Counted from the first letter of the stretch, positions 1 to 7,526 are shown. The stretch is DNA of 9,271 nt from Nanobdellota archaeon (GCA_018813725.1 JAHJBD010000131.1:1-9271); one strand, 5' to 3'. Made by a program: numbers and translations. The notes: generated by a model from the letters alone, not told the origin.

Positions 1-129
1 AGGGACGAAGATCTGCTTAAAAAAGAGTTTGAGAAAGCAGGTTTCAGCGTGGAAGTCAAGAAAAGGCAAGGCTTTGCCTGGAAATATATCTATATCTTTG
101 GTAAAAAGGTTAAGAATGTGAAACTATAA
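1..129 (+). CDS. 3' end of a rightward gene, possibly a methyltransferase (partial)
   Basis: Frame 1 is open from the window edge to a TAA at 127-129, giving 42 codons of a protein whose start lies outside the window. The visible tail is rich in Lys and aromatic residues, with a GFSVEVKKRQGF stretch followed by WKYIYIFGKK. The pattern of an amphipathic helix, then 'GF.VEV', then a hydrophobic aromatic strand and a Lys-rich end resembles the last beta-hairpin of class I SAM-dependent methyltransferases. No catalytic motif is in view, so the function is a guess. The gene converges on rps7, with 43 bp between the two stop codons, and is not part of the polymerase operon. It could equally be another alpha/beta enzyme. 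Confidence 0.6.
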   Translation, partial: RDEDLLKKEFEKAGFSVEVKKRQGFAWKYIYIFGKKVKNVKL

Positions 130-157
130 TAGTGCATACCTTTTATTAATTAAGGCT

Positions 158-167
158 AAAATAAAAA
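158..167 (-). terminator. U-rich terminator after rps7
   Basis: Read on the minus strand, the sequence just after the rps7 stop is TTTTTATTTT, beginning 6 nt past the TAA. Archaeal RNA polymerase terminates at oligo-T tracts without needing a stable hairpin, so this is a plausible end of the operon transcript. It lies in the 43-bp convergent gap. The same gap holds a weak CCTT/AAGG inverted repeat (139-142 with 152-155) and a T4 run at 141-144 that could serve the rightward gene. The call rests on composition and position only. Confidence 0.5.
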
Positions 168-172
168 TTTAT

Positions 173-763
173 TTACCTAGAACTGTCAGCTTGTCTTTCA
201 ACTTCCAATTTCTTGGATATGGCGATAGATGCTGAAGAAGATTGATAAGCAGCGATTATCTCATCAGCAAGATAAGACTCGATAGATTTCTTTGAATTGA
301 ATGATTTTTGATAAGCTCCTTGTGTCATAAGCCTTAATGCTATGTCTACCCTTCTTTGTGGTGAACACTCAACAGCTTTTGGATAACGTGCTCCGCCATA
401 TTCAATCGTAATTATCTCTTCCCGCTGAGCAGCATTCTCAAGCGCCCCTACAAAGACCTCGATAGGATTTTTCTTTAGCTTTGCTTCGATCATTCCAAAT
501 GTCTTTTCCACAATATCATAAGCTTTCTGGGCTTTTCCAGTCAGATGACCAGATGACCTGTAGTGCTTCTTGCTCTTGTGCCCAGTGACCATAATCTTGT
601 TTATCAGCCTCTCGACGATAAATACTCTGCTTTTATGGAACCTGTTGCCTGCATACCTTGCACCTGTCTTTGGGACGATTGTAGCTTCAAGGTTTATATA
701 ACTTACAAGACCTGGGTCCTGCACTTTGATGCCTTCAGTATCCCACCTATTGAATGCCTTCAT
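173..763 (-). CDS. rps7: Small-subunit ribosomal protein uS7 (S7p)
   Basis: The product is a 196-aa primary 16S rRNA-binding protein that organises the head of the 30S subunit. It is close to the usual archaeal S7 length of about 190-215 aa. Family signatures are clear: NPIEVFVGALENAAQREE at residues 99-116, YGGARYPKAVECSPQRRVDIAL at 122-143, and the C-terminal block SFNSKKSIESYLADEIIAA with a basic tail ending ER.ADSSR. The ATG at 761-763 overlaps the rps12 TGA as ATGA, which suggests translational coupling; no strong Shine-Dalgarno precedes it. It is the last gene of the operon here. In many archaea elongation-factor genes follow S7, but here a convergent gene does. Confidence 0.98.
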   Translation of the reverse strand: MKAFNRWDTEGIKVQDPGLVSYINLEATIVPKTGARYAGNRFHKSRVFIVERLINKIMVTGHKSKKHYRSSGHLTGKAQKAYDIVEKTFGMIEAKLKKNPIEVFVGALENAAQREEIITIEYGGARYPKAVECSPQRRVDIALRLMTQGAYQKSFNSKKSIESYLADEIIAAYQSSSASIAISKKLEVERQADSSR

Positions 764-1197
764 TTTCTAGCTTTCTCTATCTTGCCTTGTCTTAAGGCGA
801 GTAATGATTGATCGTTGACTTTGATAACCTGCCATCTGACTCCGGGGATGTCTCCTTTAGATTTTCCTTTTGCTCCGCCGATACACTCAATCACAACCTC
901 ATCGTGCTCGTCAATAAGCTTTTGCGCGCCGTCCCCTGGCATGAAAGCAGTTATCTGCTTGCCGTTCTTTGTCAGCTGGACTCTTGCGCATTTTCTCATC
1001 GCTGAGTTAGGCTGTTTTGCTTCAAGCTGAACTTTCTCAAGAACAATACCCTTAGCCTGTGAACTTCCTTCCAATGGGTCAGATTTCTCTTTTAATCTAC
1101 CTACTCTTCTTACATATTTAGCATGATGCATCCTGCCTGAATGCCTTCTTTTCATCAGCTTGTTCCCTGCGTTTAATCCTCTTGGTTTGTTTGCCAT
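760..1197 (-). CDS. rps12: Small-subunit ribosomal protein uS12 (S12p)
   Basis: The product is a decoding-centre protein of the 30S subunit. From the ATG at 1195-1197 it is 145 aa, typical of archaeal S12. It begins MANKPRGLNAGNKL and contains the conserved decoding loop KQPNSAMRKC at residues 61-70, NGKQITAF at 78-85, PGDG at 87-90, DEHDEVVIE at 97-105 and GDIPGVRWQVIKVN at 116-129. An in-frame TTG at 1201-1203 would add only two residues (Met-Thr). The ATG matches the family N-terminus and is preferred. The gene follows nusA after 33 bp and its TGA overlaps the rps7 ATG. No clear Shine-Dalgarno is present, so the start may be leaderless from an internal promoter. Confidence 0.97.
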   Translation of the reverse strand: MANKPRGLNAGNKLMKRRHSGRMHHAKYVRRVGRLKEKSDPLEGSSQAKGIVLEKVQLEAKQPNSAMRKCARVQLTKNGKQITAFMPGDGAQKLIDEHDEVVIECIGGAKGKSKGDIPGVRWQVIKVNDQSLLALRQGKIEKARK

Positions 1198-1220
1198 TGT
1201 CAATTGGGGATAACTGTCCC

Positions 1221-1228
1221 TTTAAAAA
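1221..1228 (-). promoter_or_regulatory. Possible internal TATA element before rps12
   Basis: On the minus strand the nusA-rps12 gap contains TTTTTAAA. Its centre lies about 27 nt upstream of the rps12 ATG, the spacing expected for an archaeal TATA box driving a leaderless transcript. This is the only gap of any size inside the operon, and rps12 lacks a Shine-Dalgarno. No clear BRE is seen, and a GGGA/TCCC mini-hairpin sits downstream of the element. The AT-rich match is short and could occur by chance. Confidence 0.25.
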
Positions 1229-1230
1229 TC

Positions 1231-1644
1231 TTACTGAATTTTAATATCGCCAAACACAAAATACCTGCTCACAGCGTCCTTGAGCCGGATAAAGTTAGCC
1301 TTTTCCCTTCCAAGCAATAATCCTCTTGTCTTGGTATCAGGCGCCCTTATGACGATCGCCCCTTCGGTATCTGTTACATCAACTCTCAAAGGCGCTACAT
1401 ACTTCCTAATAAACTCGCAGACATCATCGTCGAATTCAACGATCTTTAGCTGCTTGTTAAGCATGTTTACCATCCTTTTGACATTCACGCCGTTCTTGCC
1501 TATGGCTTTCCCCATCTCGTTAGGGTATACGATAAAGACCAACTTTTCCCCTTCTTCAAAACAATCCTTCACCTTAGCCTGTGTGATGGATTCAAAAAGG
1601 GATATATACTTCATCAGGTTAATATCGTATTTTATCTTTGCCAT
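1231..1644 (-). CDS. nusA: Archaeal NusA-like transcription factor (two KH domains)
   Basis: This is a 137-aa archaeal NusA, which consists only of tandem KH RNA-binding domains and lacks the bacterial N-terminal RNAP-binding and S1 domains. KH1 carries an intact GxxG loop, MGKAIGKNGVNVKRM, at residues 44-58. KH2 (about 87-132) has LLLGREKANFIRL at 109-121, where the expected second glycine of the GxxG loop is Lys115. The family is thought to act in transcription elongation or termination by binding nascent RNA. The ATG directly abuts the rpl30e TAA with no intervening base and has no obvious Shine-Dalgarno, so reinitiation after L30e is likely. Identity is secured by the KH motifs, the length and the L30e-nusA-rps12 context. 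Confidence 0.93.
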   Translation of the reverse strand: MAKIKYDINLMKYISLFESITQAKVKDCFEEGEKLVFIVYPNEMGKAIGKNGVNVKRMVNMLNKQLKIVEFDDDVCEFIRKYVAPLRVDVTDTEGAIVIRAPDTKTRGLLLGREKANFIRLKDAVSRYFVFGDIKIQ

Positions 1645-1902
1645 TTAATATCCAAGAACAGAGATTGAAAAAGGTTTCTTGCATAAAGTGCCAAGCTCAT
1701 CGTTAGGCACTTCTATTTGCGTAACTATAACTTTGCCTATCCTTGCATAATGCTCTATTTCTTCTTTTGTTTTTGAATCAATGTTTGAACTCAAGATAAC
1801 ATTCTTGATCTTCTCAGCCTTGATCCCTTTTAGCACTGTTTCTGTTCCGATTGTCAATTTGCCTTCCTTGGCCAGCTTTTTAACATCATTTATTGTTGTC
1901 AT
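1645..1902 (-). CDS. rpl30e: Large-subunit ribosomal protein eL30 (L30e), short form
   Basis: This 85-aa member of the L7Ae/L30e RNA-binding family is a 50S protein shared by archaea and eukaryotes but absent from bacteria. Seen features are a helix rich in Lys (residues 6-14), the LTIGTETVLKGIK segment (16-28) that matches the RNA-contacting turn, KNVILSSN (33-40), IEHYARIGKVIV (49-60) and the C-terminal ELGTLCKKPFSISVL (69-83). Archaeal homologues are usually about 100 aa; this one stops right after the last beta-strand and lacks the usual tail of roughly 15 residues. The ATG overlaps the rpoA2 TGA by 4 bp, and a GAGG about 8 nt upstream may serve as ribosome binding site. Confidence 0.93.
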   Translation of the reverse strand: MTTINDVKKLAKEGKLTIGTETVLKGIKAEKIKNVILSSNIDSKTKEEIEHYARIGKVIVTQIEVPNDELGTLCKKPFSISVLGY

Positions 1903-3032
1903 TCTTTCTTCCTCGTCTTGATGATCAGCTCAGGCAGCCCCGTACCTATCGGTATTGGTTGGTTAAGCATGACATTCTCCACTACTGAATTGAGCTTGTC
2001 AACTTCGCCTATCAAGGCTGCATTGATAATATGCTTTATCGGAGTCTCAAAAGATGCTCTTGCAAGCACAGACGCTTTCTCGCTGACAACCCCGTACCTG
2101 GTGATGCCTTTGACTTTACCTGAAGCGCACATTGTGTCTGCTACAAGCATGATGTGCCTTATGTCAACATTAAGGCCTTGGCTCTCAATAACCTTGTAGA
2201 CCTCATTGATTATGCTCTGCCTTGCAGCTTCAACTCCGAATGTGGCTTCAATCTCAAAAATATCATTGCTTGTGGTCCTTGTCTCATCAACCTCTTCCAT
2301 CTTCAAGATATCCTTAAGGTTTGAACCTGCTGTTATTATGATATATTCTTCCCCCCTTTTAACAGGAAGCACTTGTGTGATGCCTTTCACGCCTCTGATC
2401 TGCACTTCCTTGACTTTTTCTTTGGCTTTGTAAAGGTCATTAAGACTGTCATCTTTTCCTTTCATCTTCATGATCAGCACGTCATCTTTGATCTTGTTGT
2501 TATAGCCTTTTACTGGCTTTTGCACTGCTTTCAAAAGGATGGCTTCAGTTATGCTCAGCGCTTTCATCTGTTCAGAATCCAGCTTTATCTCGATTGTCCT
2601 TTCAACAATATTGATTGCTATTTCAGTTGCTATCTCTTTTACTCTTGTCTCCTTGATAAGCCTTGCAAGCTGCTTGATATCTTTCCCAGTGCTCCATGGC
2701 TTTTTAAGGAATATCTCCATCATAGGGGTTGAGATGTTCTTCCTTCCGTCAAGAATCTCGATTATTCTTGGAAGACCCATAGTTACGTTCATCTCTGCTA
2801 CACCTGCAAAGTGGAATGTGTTAAGTGTCATCTGAGTGCCTGGCTCTCCGATTGATTCAGCGCTGATAACACCTACAGATTCACCTGCCTCTACCTGAGC
2901 ATCTTGATATTCAGCAACTGTTGCATCTAGTATCTTTTTAATCTTAGCATCAGAAGAATTGCTTGGAATATTGGCTTCCAATTCATCCACTATGCTTTTT
3001 GACAGTTTGTCCTGATATTCTTTTGGTATCAT
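1899..3032 (-). CDS. rpoA2: DNA-directed RNA polymerase subunit A''
   Basis: The 377-aa product is the C-terminal part of the largest subunit (equivalent to the C-terminal part of RPB1 / bacterial beta'). The trigger-loop region is intact: ESVGVISAESIGEPGTQMTL at residues 51-70, then NTFHFAGVAEMNVTMGLPRI at 71-90 and EILDGRKNISTPMM at 92-105. The C-terminal part has the jaw/cleft segment and the conserved block SVLARASFETPIKHIINAAL (about 320-340), followed by the GTGLPELI clamp motif near 362-369. The length is normal for archaeal A''. The ATG lies 1 bp after the A' stop, with a weak GGATAA just upstream. The TGA overlaps the rpl30e start. It assembles with A' to complete the active centre, and no intein or frameshift is seen. 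Confidence 0.98.
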   Translation of the reverse strand: MIPKEYQDKLSKSIVDELEANIPSNSSDAKIKKILDATVAEYQDAQVEAGESVGVISAESIGEPGTQMTLNTFHFAGVAEMNVTMGLPRIIEILDGRKNISTPMMEIFLKKPWSTGKDIKQLARLIKETRVKEIATEIAINIVERTIEIKLDSEQMKALSITEAILLKAVQKPVKGYNNKIKDDVLIMKMKGKDDSLNDLYKAKEKVKEVQIRGVKGITQVLPVKRGEEYIIITAGSNLKDILKMEEVDETRTTSNDIFEIEATFGVEAARQSIINEVYKVIESQGLNVDIRHIMLVADTMCASGKVKGITRYGVVSEKASVLARASFETPIKHIINAALIGEVDKLNSVVENVMLNQPIPIGTGLPELIIKTRKKE

Positions 3033-3033
3033 T

Positions 3034-5718
3034 TTATCCTAAGCTCTTTATTATCCTTTTTACATTAAGTATTCCATTCTCTGATTTTGAAACGTCAATC
3101 CCGTCATCTCCATAGCTGAACTGGACAATCTTATTTCCAGCATCTCTTACAGTACCATCATACTCTACTTTAAGGTCCTGCATGGCGTTTGCCAGCCTTC
3201 TGTACAGATAACCTGATTTTGGAGTTCTAAGTGCAGTATCCATCAGTGAATCTCTTCCTGTTATCGCTCCAAAAAAGAACTCAGCTGGTGTAAGTCCTGT
3301 CTTGAATCCGTTCTTGATAAATCCGTGAGCATCCGGGCTCAGATCACCTTTCTTGAAACTTGACAATGTCCTTCCGTCATAGCCTTTCTCAATCCTTTTG
3401 CCCCTCATAGCCTGCTGTCCTACGCAAGCTGCCATCTGCGCAAGGTTAAGAAGATTTCCTCTGGCACCTGAATCTGCCATGATCATAGTATGAGTGTCCT
3501 TGTCTGAGAATTGCGCCACCAATGCGCCTGTCTGGTTTCTTGCTTTGTTAAGGACTTCAAGTATCCTCAATTCAAGTGTCTCTTTCAATGTCTTTCCAGG
3601 GAAAGTATCAAGCTTATTGTTACTGAACATATCAATCAGTTCATCAACATCTTTTTCAGCTTGTGCAAGTGTTTCCTTAATCTTCTGTTTTGCTGTCTCT
3701 GGAAGGTCAGTATCTGATATGGAGACTGTAAACCCTGTCCTTAATAGTACATTGATGCCAAGCCTGAAAAGCTTGCCAAGGAAATCTAAAGTGAATTCTT
3801 TGCCATATCTCTTGTGCATGTTTCTCAAAAGCAGACCTGAACCTTCTCCAAGATTGTTCCTGTCCATTATTCCGCTCACCAAGATCCCTTTATCGATCTT
3901 AACATAAGCATTATGCTCGCAATCCTCTTTTTTGCATGTCTGGCACTTAAGACAATTCTTTGCACGGCCAGTGAAATTAAAATCATCAGGCAGCAGCACT
4001 GAAAATACTTCCTTTCCGCTGATCTTAGATTTTCTTGGAAGCTTGCTGAATTCCTGCAAGCCTGTTGAGGATAGCAGGTCAATAGCTTCTTCCCTGGTTA
4101 TCTCAAGATCCTTGGTCAAGAGATAAAGTCCTGATATAGTATCCTGTACGCAGCCGATTACTGATAATCCATACCTTGGGCTGATCAATTGTGTCTGTAC
4201 TTCCATAAGTATCTCAGCTTCAGCTCTTGATTCTTCAGTCTGTGGAATGTGAAGGTTCATCTCATCGCCGTCAAAGTCAGCGTTGTAAGGGTGGCATACA
4301 GCAGGGTTAAGCCTTAATGTTTTCCCTGGAAGAACAATAACACGATGGCACATCATTGACATCCTGTGCAGTGATGGCTGTCTGTTGAATATCGCAATAT
4401 CCCCATCCATAAGGTGCCTTTCAATGATATAACCCGGTTGTATCTCTTCCAATGCAGCTTCTTTTGTCTCTTCTGTAATCTTCTTTTTCTTGCCGTCAGG
4501 CCTTATGACATAATTGGCACCAGGATAAACACCCGGTCCTTTCTTGATGAACTCTTTAAGATAAGCCATGTTCCAGTCATTTACCCTTTCAGGTACTGTA
4601 AGTTTCATAGCCACTTCCTTTGGTACCCCTACTTCATTAAGCTTGATCATCGGATCAGGGCTGATCACTGTCCTTGCTGAGAAATTTGTCCTTTTTCCAG
4701 CAAGATTATGCCTGATCCTTCCTTCTTTGCTTTTGATCCTTTCAGTCAATGTCTTAAGCGGCTGTCCAGATCTGTGTCTCGCTGGAGGAAGCTGTGCGAT
4801 AGCGTTGTCAAAGAACGTTGTAATATGGTACTGAAGCAGATCCCACAAATCCTCGATTATTATCTCTGGCGCTCCTGCATTTATGTTTTCGAACAGTCTT
4901 TGGTTGATCCTGACAATATCTCCTAACTTGTGCGTAAGGTCATCTTCAGACCTTTCACCTGATTCAAGCGTGATAGAAGGCCTCATTGTTACTGGTGGGA
5001 TTGCCATAACTGTAAGTATCATCCATTCAGGCCTTACAAACTTAGCATTCATGCCGAATACTTCAAGGTCCTCATCAGTGACTTTCTCAAGCCTTGCTCT
5101 CACCTCTATAGGATTTATCCTTTTATCATTTTCCATGAATGTTGTAGGTTTCTCAAGGCTTACCTTATACTGTTTGGCTTTGCAGTGAGGACATTTGTTT
5201 ACTGACTTGACCTTGGCGATTATGTCCTTGACACCCTTCCTTCTTTCTTCTATCCCTGTCTCAAATTCAATCCTGTTAAGCTCATTCTTTGCGCTCTCTA
5301 TCTTGCTGTCAGGTATCAGTATCCTGCCGCAGTCCCTGCACGTTGACTGCAGGATATTATAAACTAGAGTTACAAATTTGACATGGACGATAGGCCTTGC
5401 CAGTTCAATATATCCGAAATGGCCAAGGCATTCTTTTAGCTTGCATCCGCAGGTCTTGCACTTCAGTCCAGGATCGATGACTCCAAGCCTTATATCCATC
5501 AGGCCGCCGTCAACAGGATAACCTTCCTTATCATAAAGTTCAGGTGTAACTATCTTAGCAGATGCCATCTTCTTGATGGTTTTTGCTGAAAGTACAGAAA
5601 AAACCACACTGTTGACCATCTTGCTTACAAAGTTGTCTTCTTGTTCAGCTCTGCCTTCTTCTTTCTTCTCAGGCTCTGCCACTTCTACTTCTTCAGTTTT
5701 GACTTCTTCTTCTACCAT
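3034..5718 (-). CDS. rpoA1: DNA-directed RNA polymerase subunit A'
   Basis: The 894-aa product is the N-terminal, catalytic part of the largest subunit. The Mg-binding loop NADFDGDEMN is at residues 479-488, with Asp481, Asp483 and Asp485 as metal ligands. Clamp zinc sites are C87-C90-C97-H100 (CKTC...CLGH) and C127-C130-C176-C179. Other landmarks are RPEWMILTVMAIPP (about 229-242), the GKRTNFSART switch/lid region at 341-350, and the bridge helix starting TPAEFFFGAITGRDSL at 810. The subunit ends shortly after the bridge helix, the normal A'/A'' split. Odd points are an acidic extension of about 28 residues (12 Glu) before the conserved start, and a CxxCxxCx4CxH cluster at 589-602. The ATG is 5 bp after the B' stop. 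A start at Met34 would remove the extension but has no better ribosome binding site. Confidence 0.98.
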   Translation of the reverse strand: MVEEEVKTEEVEVAEPEKKEEGRAEQEDNFVSKMVNSVVFSVLSAKTIKKMASAKIVTPELYDKEGYPVDGGLMDIRLGVIDPGLKCKTCGCKLKECLGHFGYIELARPIVHVKFVTLVYNILQSTCRDCGRILIPDSKIESAKNELNRIEFETGIEERRKGVKDIIAKVKSVNKCPHCKAKQYKVSLEKPTTFMENDKRINPIEVRARLEKVTDEDLEVFGMNAKFVRPEWMILTVMAIPPVTMRPSITLESGERSEDDLTHKLGDIVRINQRLFENINAGAPEIIIEDLWDLLQYHITTFFDNAIAQLPPARHRSGQPLKTLTERIKSKEGRIRHNLAGKRTNFSARTVISPDPMIKLNEVGVPKEVAMKLTVPERVNDWNMAYLKEFIKKGPGVYPGANYVIRPDGKKKKITEETKEAALEEIQPGYIIERHLMDGDIAIFNRQPSLHRMSMMCHRVIVLPGKTLRLNPAVCHPYNADFDGDEMNLHIPQTEESRAEAEILMEVQTQLISPRYGLSVIGCVQDTISGLYLLTKDLEITREEAIDLLSSTGLQEFSKLPRKSKISGKEVFSVLLPDDFNFTGRAKNCLKCQTCKKEDCEHNAYVKIDKGILVSGIMDRNNLGEGSGLLLRNMHKRYGKEFTLDFLGKLFRLGINVLLRTGFTVSISDTDLPETAKQKIKETLAQAEKDVDELIDMFSNNKLDTFPGKTLKETLELRILEVLNKARNQTGALVAQFSDKDTHTMIMADSGARGNLLNLAQMAACVGQQAMRGKRIEKGYDGRTLSSFKKGDLSPDAHGFIKNGFKTGLTPAEFFFGAITGRDSLMDTALRTPKSGYLYRRLANAMQDLKVEYDGTVRDAGNKIVQFSYGDDGIDVSKSENGILNVKRIIKSLG

Positions 5719-5723
5719 GTTTC

Positions 5724-7526
5724 TTAGTACTTCCCTTTTAATTGCAATTTTGGGTATATCCCCAAACTCTTGAACTCGTCTAGCATCAATTTAAAAGCAT
5801 AACTGATCTCAATGTTTGAGATAGGTGTGTTCTCACCGCAAAGAGGGCAGTATGACTTGTTCTTGAATTCGTCTTTGATGGCAATAAGGCCGCACTCCTC
5901 GCAGATAGGCACGATCGTCTTATCAGAATCAAACCTTTCCTTAAGCAATAGCGATGCCCCATGGGCAACGAATGTATCCTTCTCCATCTCTCCAAGCCTT
6001 AATCCACCTTCTTTAGCTCTTCCCTCTGTTGGCTGCCTTGTCAATAGTTGGATTGGGCCCCTTGCCCTTGAATGTAATTTGTTGGCTACCATATGTTTCA
6101 GTTTCAGATAATACATATCTCCAATGAATATCTTGGCTTCAAAAGCCTCGCCAGTCTCACCATTGTATAATGTCTCGCTTCCATTCTCTCTGAAACCCAA
6201 TTCCTGCAATTCTTTTCTGATGCGTTCCTCTGGTTCTGCATCGAAAGTGGTTCCATTGATGTGCCTTCCAGATAATGCTCCTGTCTTACCAGCAACAAGC
6301 TCTATAAGGTGAGCGATTGTCATACGTGATGGGATGCCGTGAGGTGAGAATAAAAGGTCAGGTACGATGCCTGATGCTGAGAAAGGCATATCTTGCTGAG
6401 GTACGACTAGCCCAACTACTCCCTTCTGTCCGTGCCTTGATGTGAACTTGTCTCCGATCTCTGGCATCCTCTGGTCTCTTACCCTTACCTGGACCAGTTT
6501 GTTGCCTTCTTCGTTTTCAGTTATGCATACAAAATCTATCACACCTACCTCGCCGTGTTTTGCGTTTACTGAACTCTCTCTTCTGGTTGAAGACGCAAGG
6601 CTGTACTCGTCTAATGAGGATAAGAACCTTGGCGGTGATGTCTTACCTATGATGACATCTCCTTCTGCAATCACAGCTTCAGGGTAGATGATACCATCTC
6701 CTTCAAGCAGCCGGTAATCCTGTTCTGATTTGTAGCCTTTGACATCTTTGTCAGGTACTGATATCTCGTCAACAAGTCCCCCTGCATACCTTAATTCCTC
6801 AGCAGTGCTTGGCCTGAAATATGAGCTTCTTCCAAGTCCTCTATCTATCGATCCTTGGTTAAGTATGATCGCGTCTTCCATATTATAACCTTTGAAGCTC
6901 ATTATTGCAACTACGATGTTCTGCCCAGCTGGGTGCTTGTCATAACCAGCTATCTCATGCATTATTGTGCCCACTAATGGTACTTGTGGTGTGTGAAGGA
7001 TATTAACATCCATGTCCATCCTAACTGCAAAGTTTGCAGCATAGAAGCCCAAAGCCTGCTTCTGGTTCTTAGATCCTGCATTAAGCCTTGTTGATTGGTT
7101 AAAGTTGCCATAAGGTACCAAAGATGTAGCAAGGCCAGTCATCGCAAGCGGACTTATCTCAAGGTGAGTATGCTCAGCAGTCACATCTTTCTCAAAGAAT
7201 GCTACATAGGTATTCTCTTCTTCAGCAGCGTCAAGATACTCAATAATCCCTTCTTTAACAAGGTCACTCCATGACATCTCCTTTTTCTCAAGTTTCTGGA
7301 TATGCTCCTCAGTAAGAAGCGGCCTTCCATTTTTTACGATGATAAGCGGCCTTCTTGCCCTGCCTCTGCTGACATCAATCTCAATCTTGTCAGAATTCTC
7401 ATTAAAATGCACATTAAGGTTCCCGGTTATGTTGCTCTTTCTCCTTTCTTCTTTGATACTCTCTACAAATTCTGTAGCATTGTCAACATTCCCTGCAAAT
7501 TTGCTGTTTAGGTATACTTCAGTCAT
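5724..7526 (-). CDS. rpoB1: DNA-directed RNA polymerase subunit B'
   Basis: The 600-aa product is the C-terminal part of the second-largest subunit (RPB2 / bacterial beta), the usual length for archaeal B'. Key motifs are FKGYNMEDAIILNQ around residues 211-224, with the Glu217-Asp218 pair near the active site, and GDKFTSRHGQKGV at 358-370, with the conserved Lys/His lining the nucleotide site. Others are SPHGIPSRMT near 390-400, GGLRLGEMEKD in the anchor/clamp region, and a C-terminal zinc site C542-C545-C560-C563 (CEEC...CPLC). The ATG overlaps the B'' TGA by 8 bp in a different frame, which suggests coupled translation and equal amounts of the two halves. The N-terminus VYLNSKFAG continues directly where unsplit B subunits would. 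Confidence 0.98.
   Translation of the reverse strand: MTEVYLNSKFAGNVDNATEFVESIKEERRKSNITGNLNVHFNENSDKIEIDVSRGRARRPLIIVKNGRPLLTEEHIQKLEKKEMSWSDLVKEGIIEYLDAAEEENTYVAFFEKDVTAEHTHLEISPLAMTGLATSLVPYGNFNQSTRLNAGSKNQKQALGFYAANFAVRMDMDVNILHTPQVPLVGTIMHEIAGYDKHPAGQNIVVAIMSFKGYNMEDAIILNQGSIDRGLGRSSYFRPSTAEELRYAGGLVDEISVPDKDVKGYKSEQDYRLLEGDGIIYPEAVIAEGDVIIGKTSPPRFLSSLDEYSLASSTRRESSVNAKHGEVGVIDFVCITENEEGNKLVQVRVRDQRMPEIGDKFTSRHGQKGVVGLVVPQQDMPFSASGIVPDLLFSPHGIPSRMTIAHLIELVAGKTGALSGRHINGTTFDAEPEERIRKELQELGFRENGSETLYNGETGEAFEAKIFIGDMYYLKLKHMVANKLHSRARGPIQLLTRQPTEGRAKEGGLRLGEMEKDTFVAHGASLLLKERFDSDKTIVPICEECGLIAIKDEFKNKSYCPLCGENTPISNIEISYAFKLMLDEFKSLGIYPKLQLKGKY

Noticed and set aside
1280..1648. 122-codon plus-strand frame opposite nusA
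   Set aside because: It mirrors the nusA reading frame, with no ribosome binding site or family signature.
3494..3907. 137-codon open frame on the plus strand inside rpoA1
   Set aside because: It lies entirely opposite conserved A' coding sequence, its translation is low-complexity Ser/Leu-rich, and it has no recognisable motif. It is an antisense shadow.
7519..7526. B''/B' split as a frameshift or assembly error
   Set aside because: The break falls at the standard archaeal B''/B' junction, with a clean stop and an overlapping ATG, and this split is well known in several archaeal groups.
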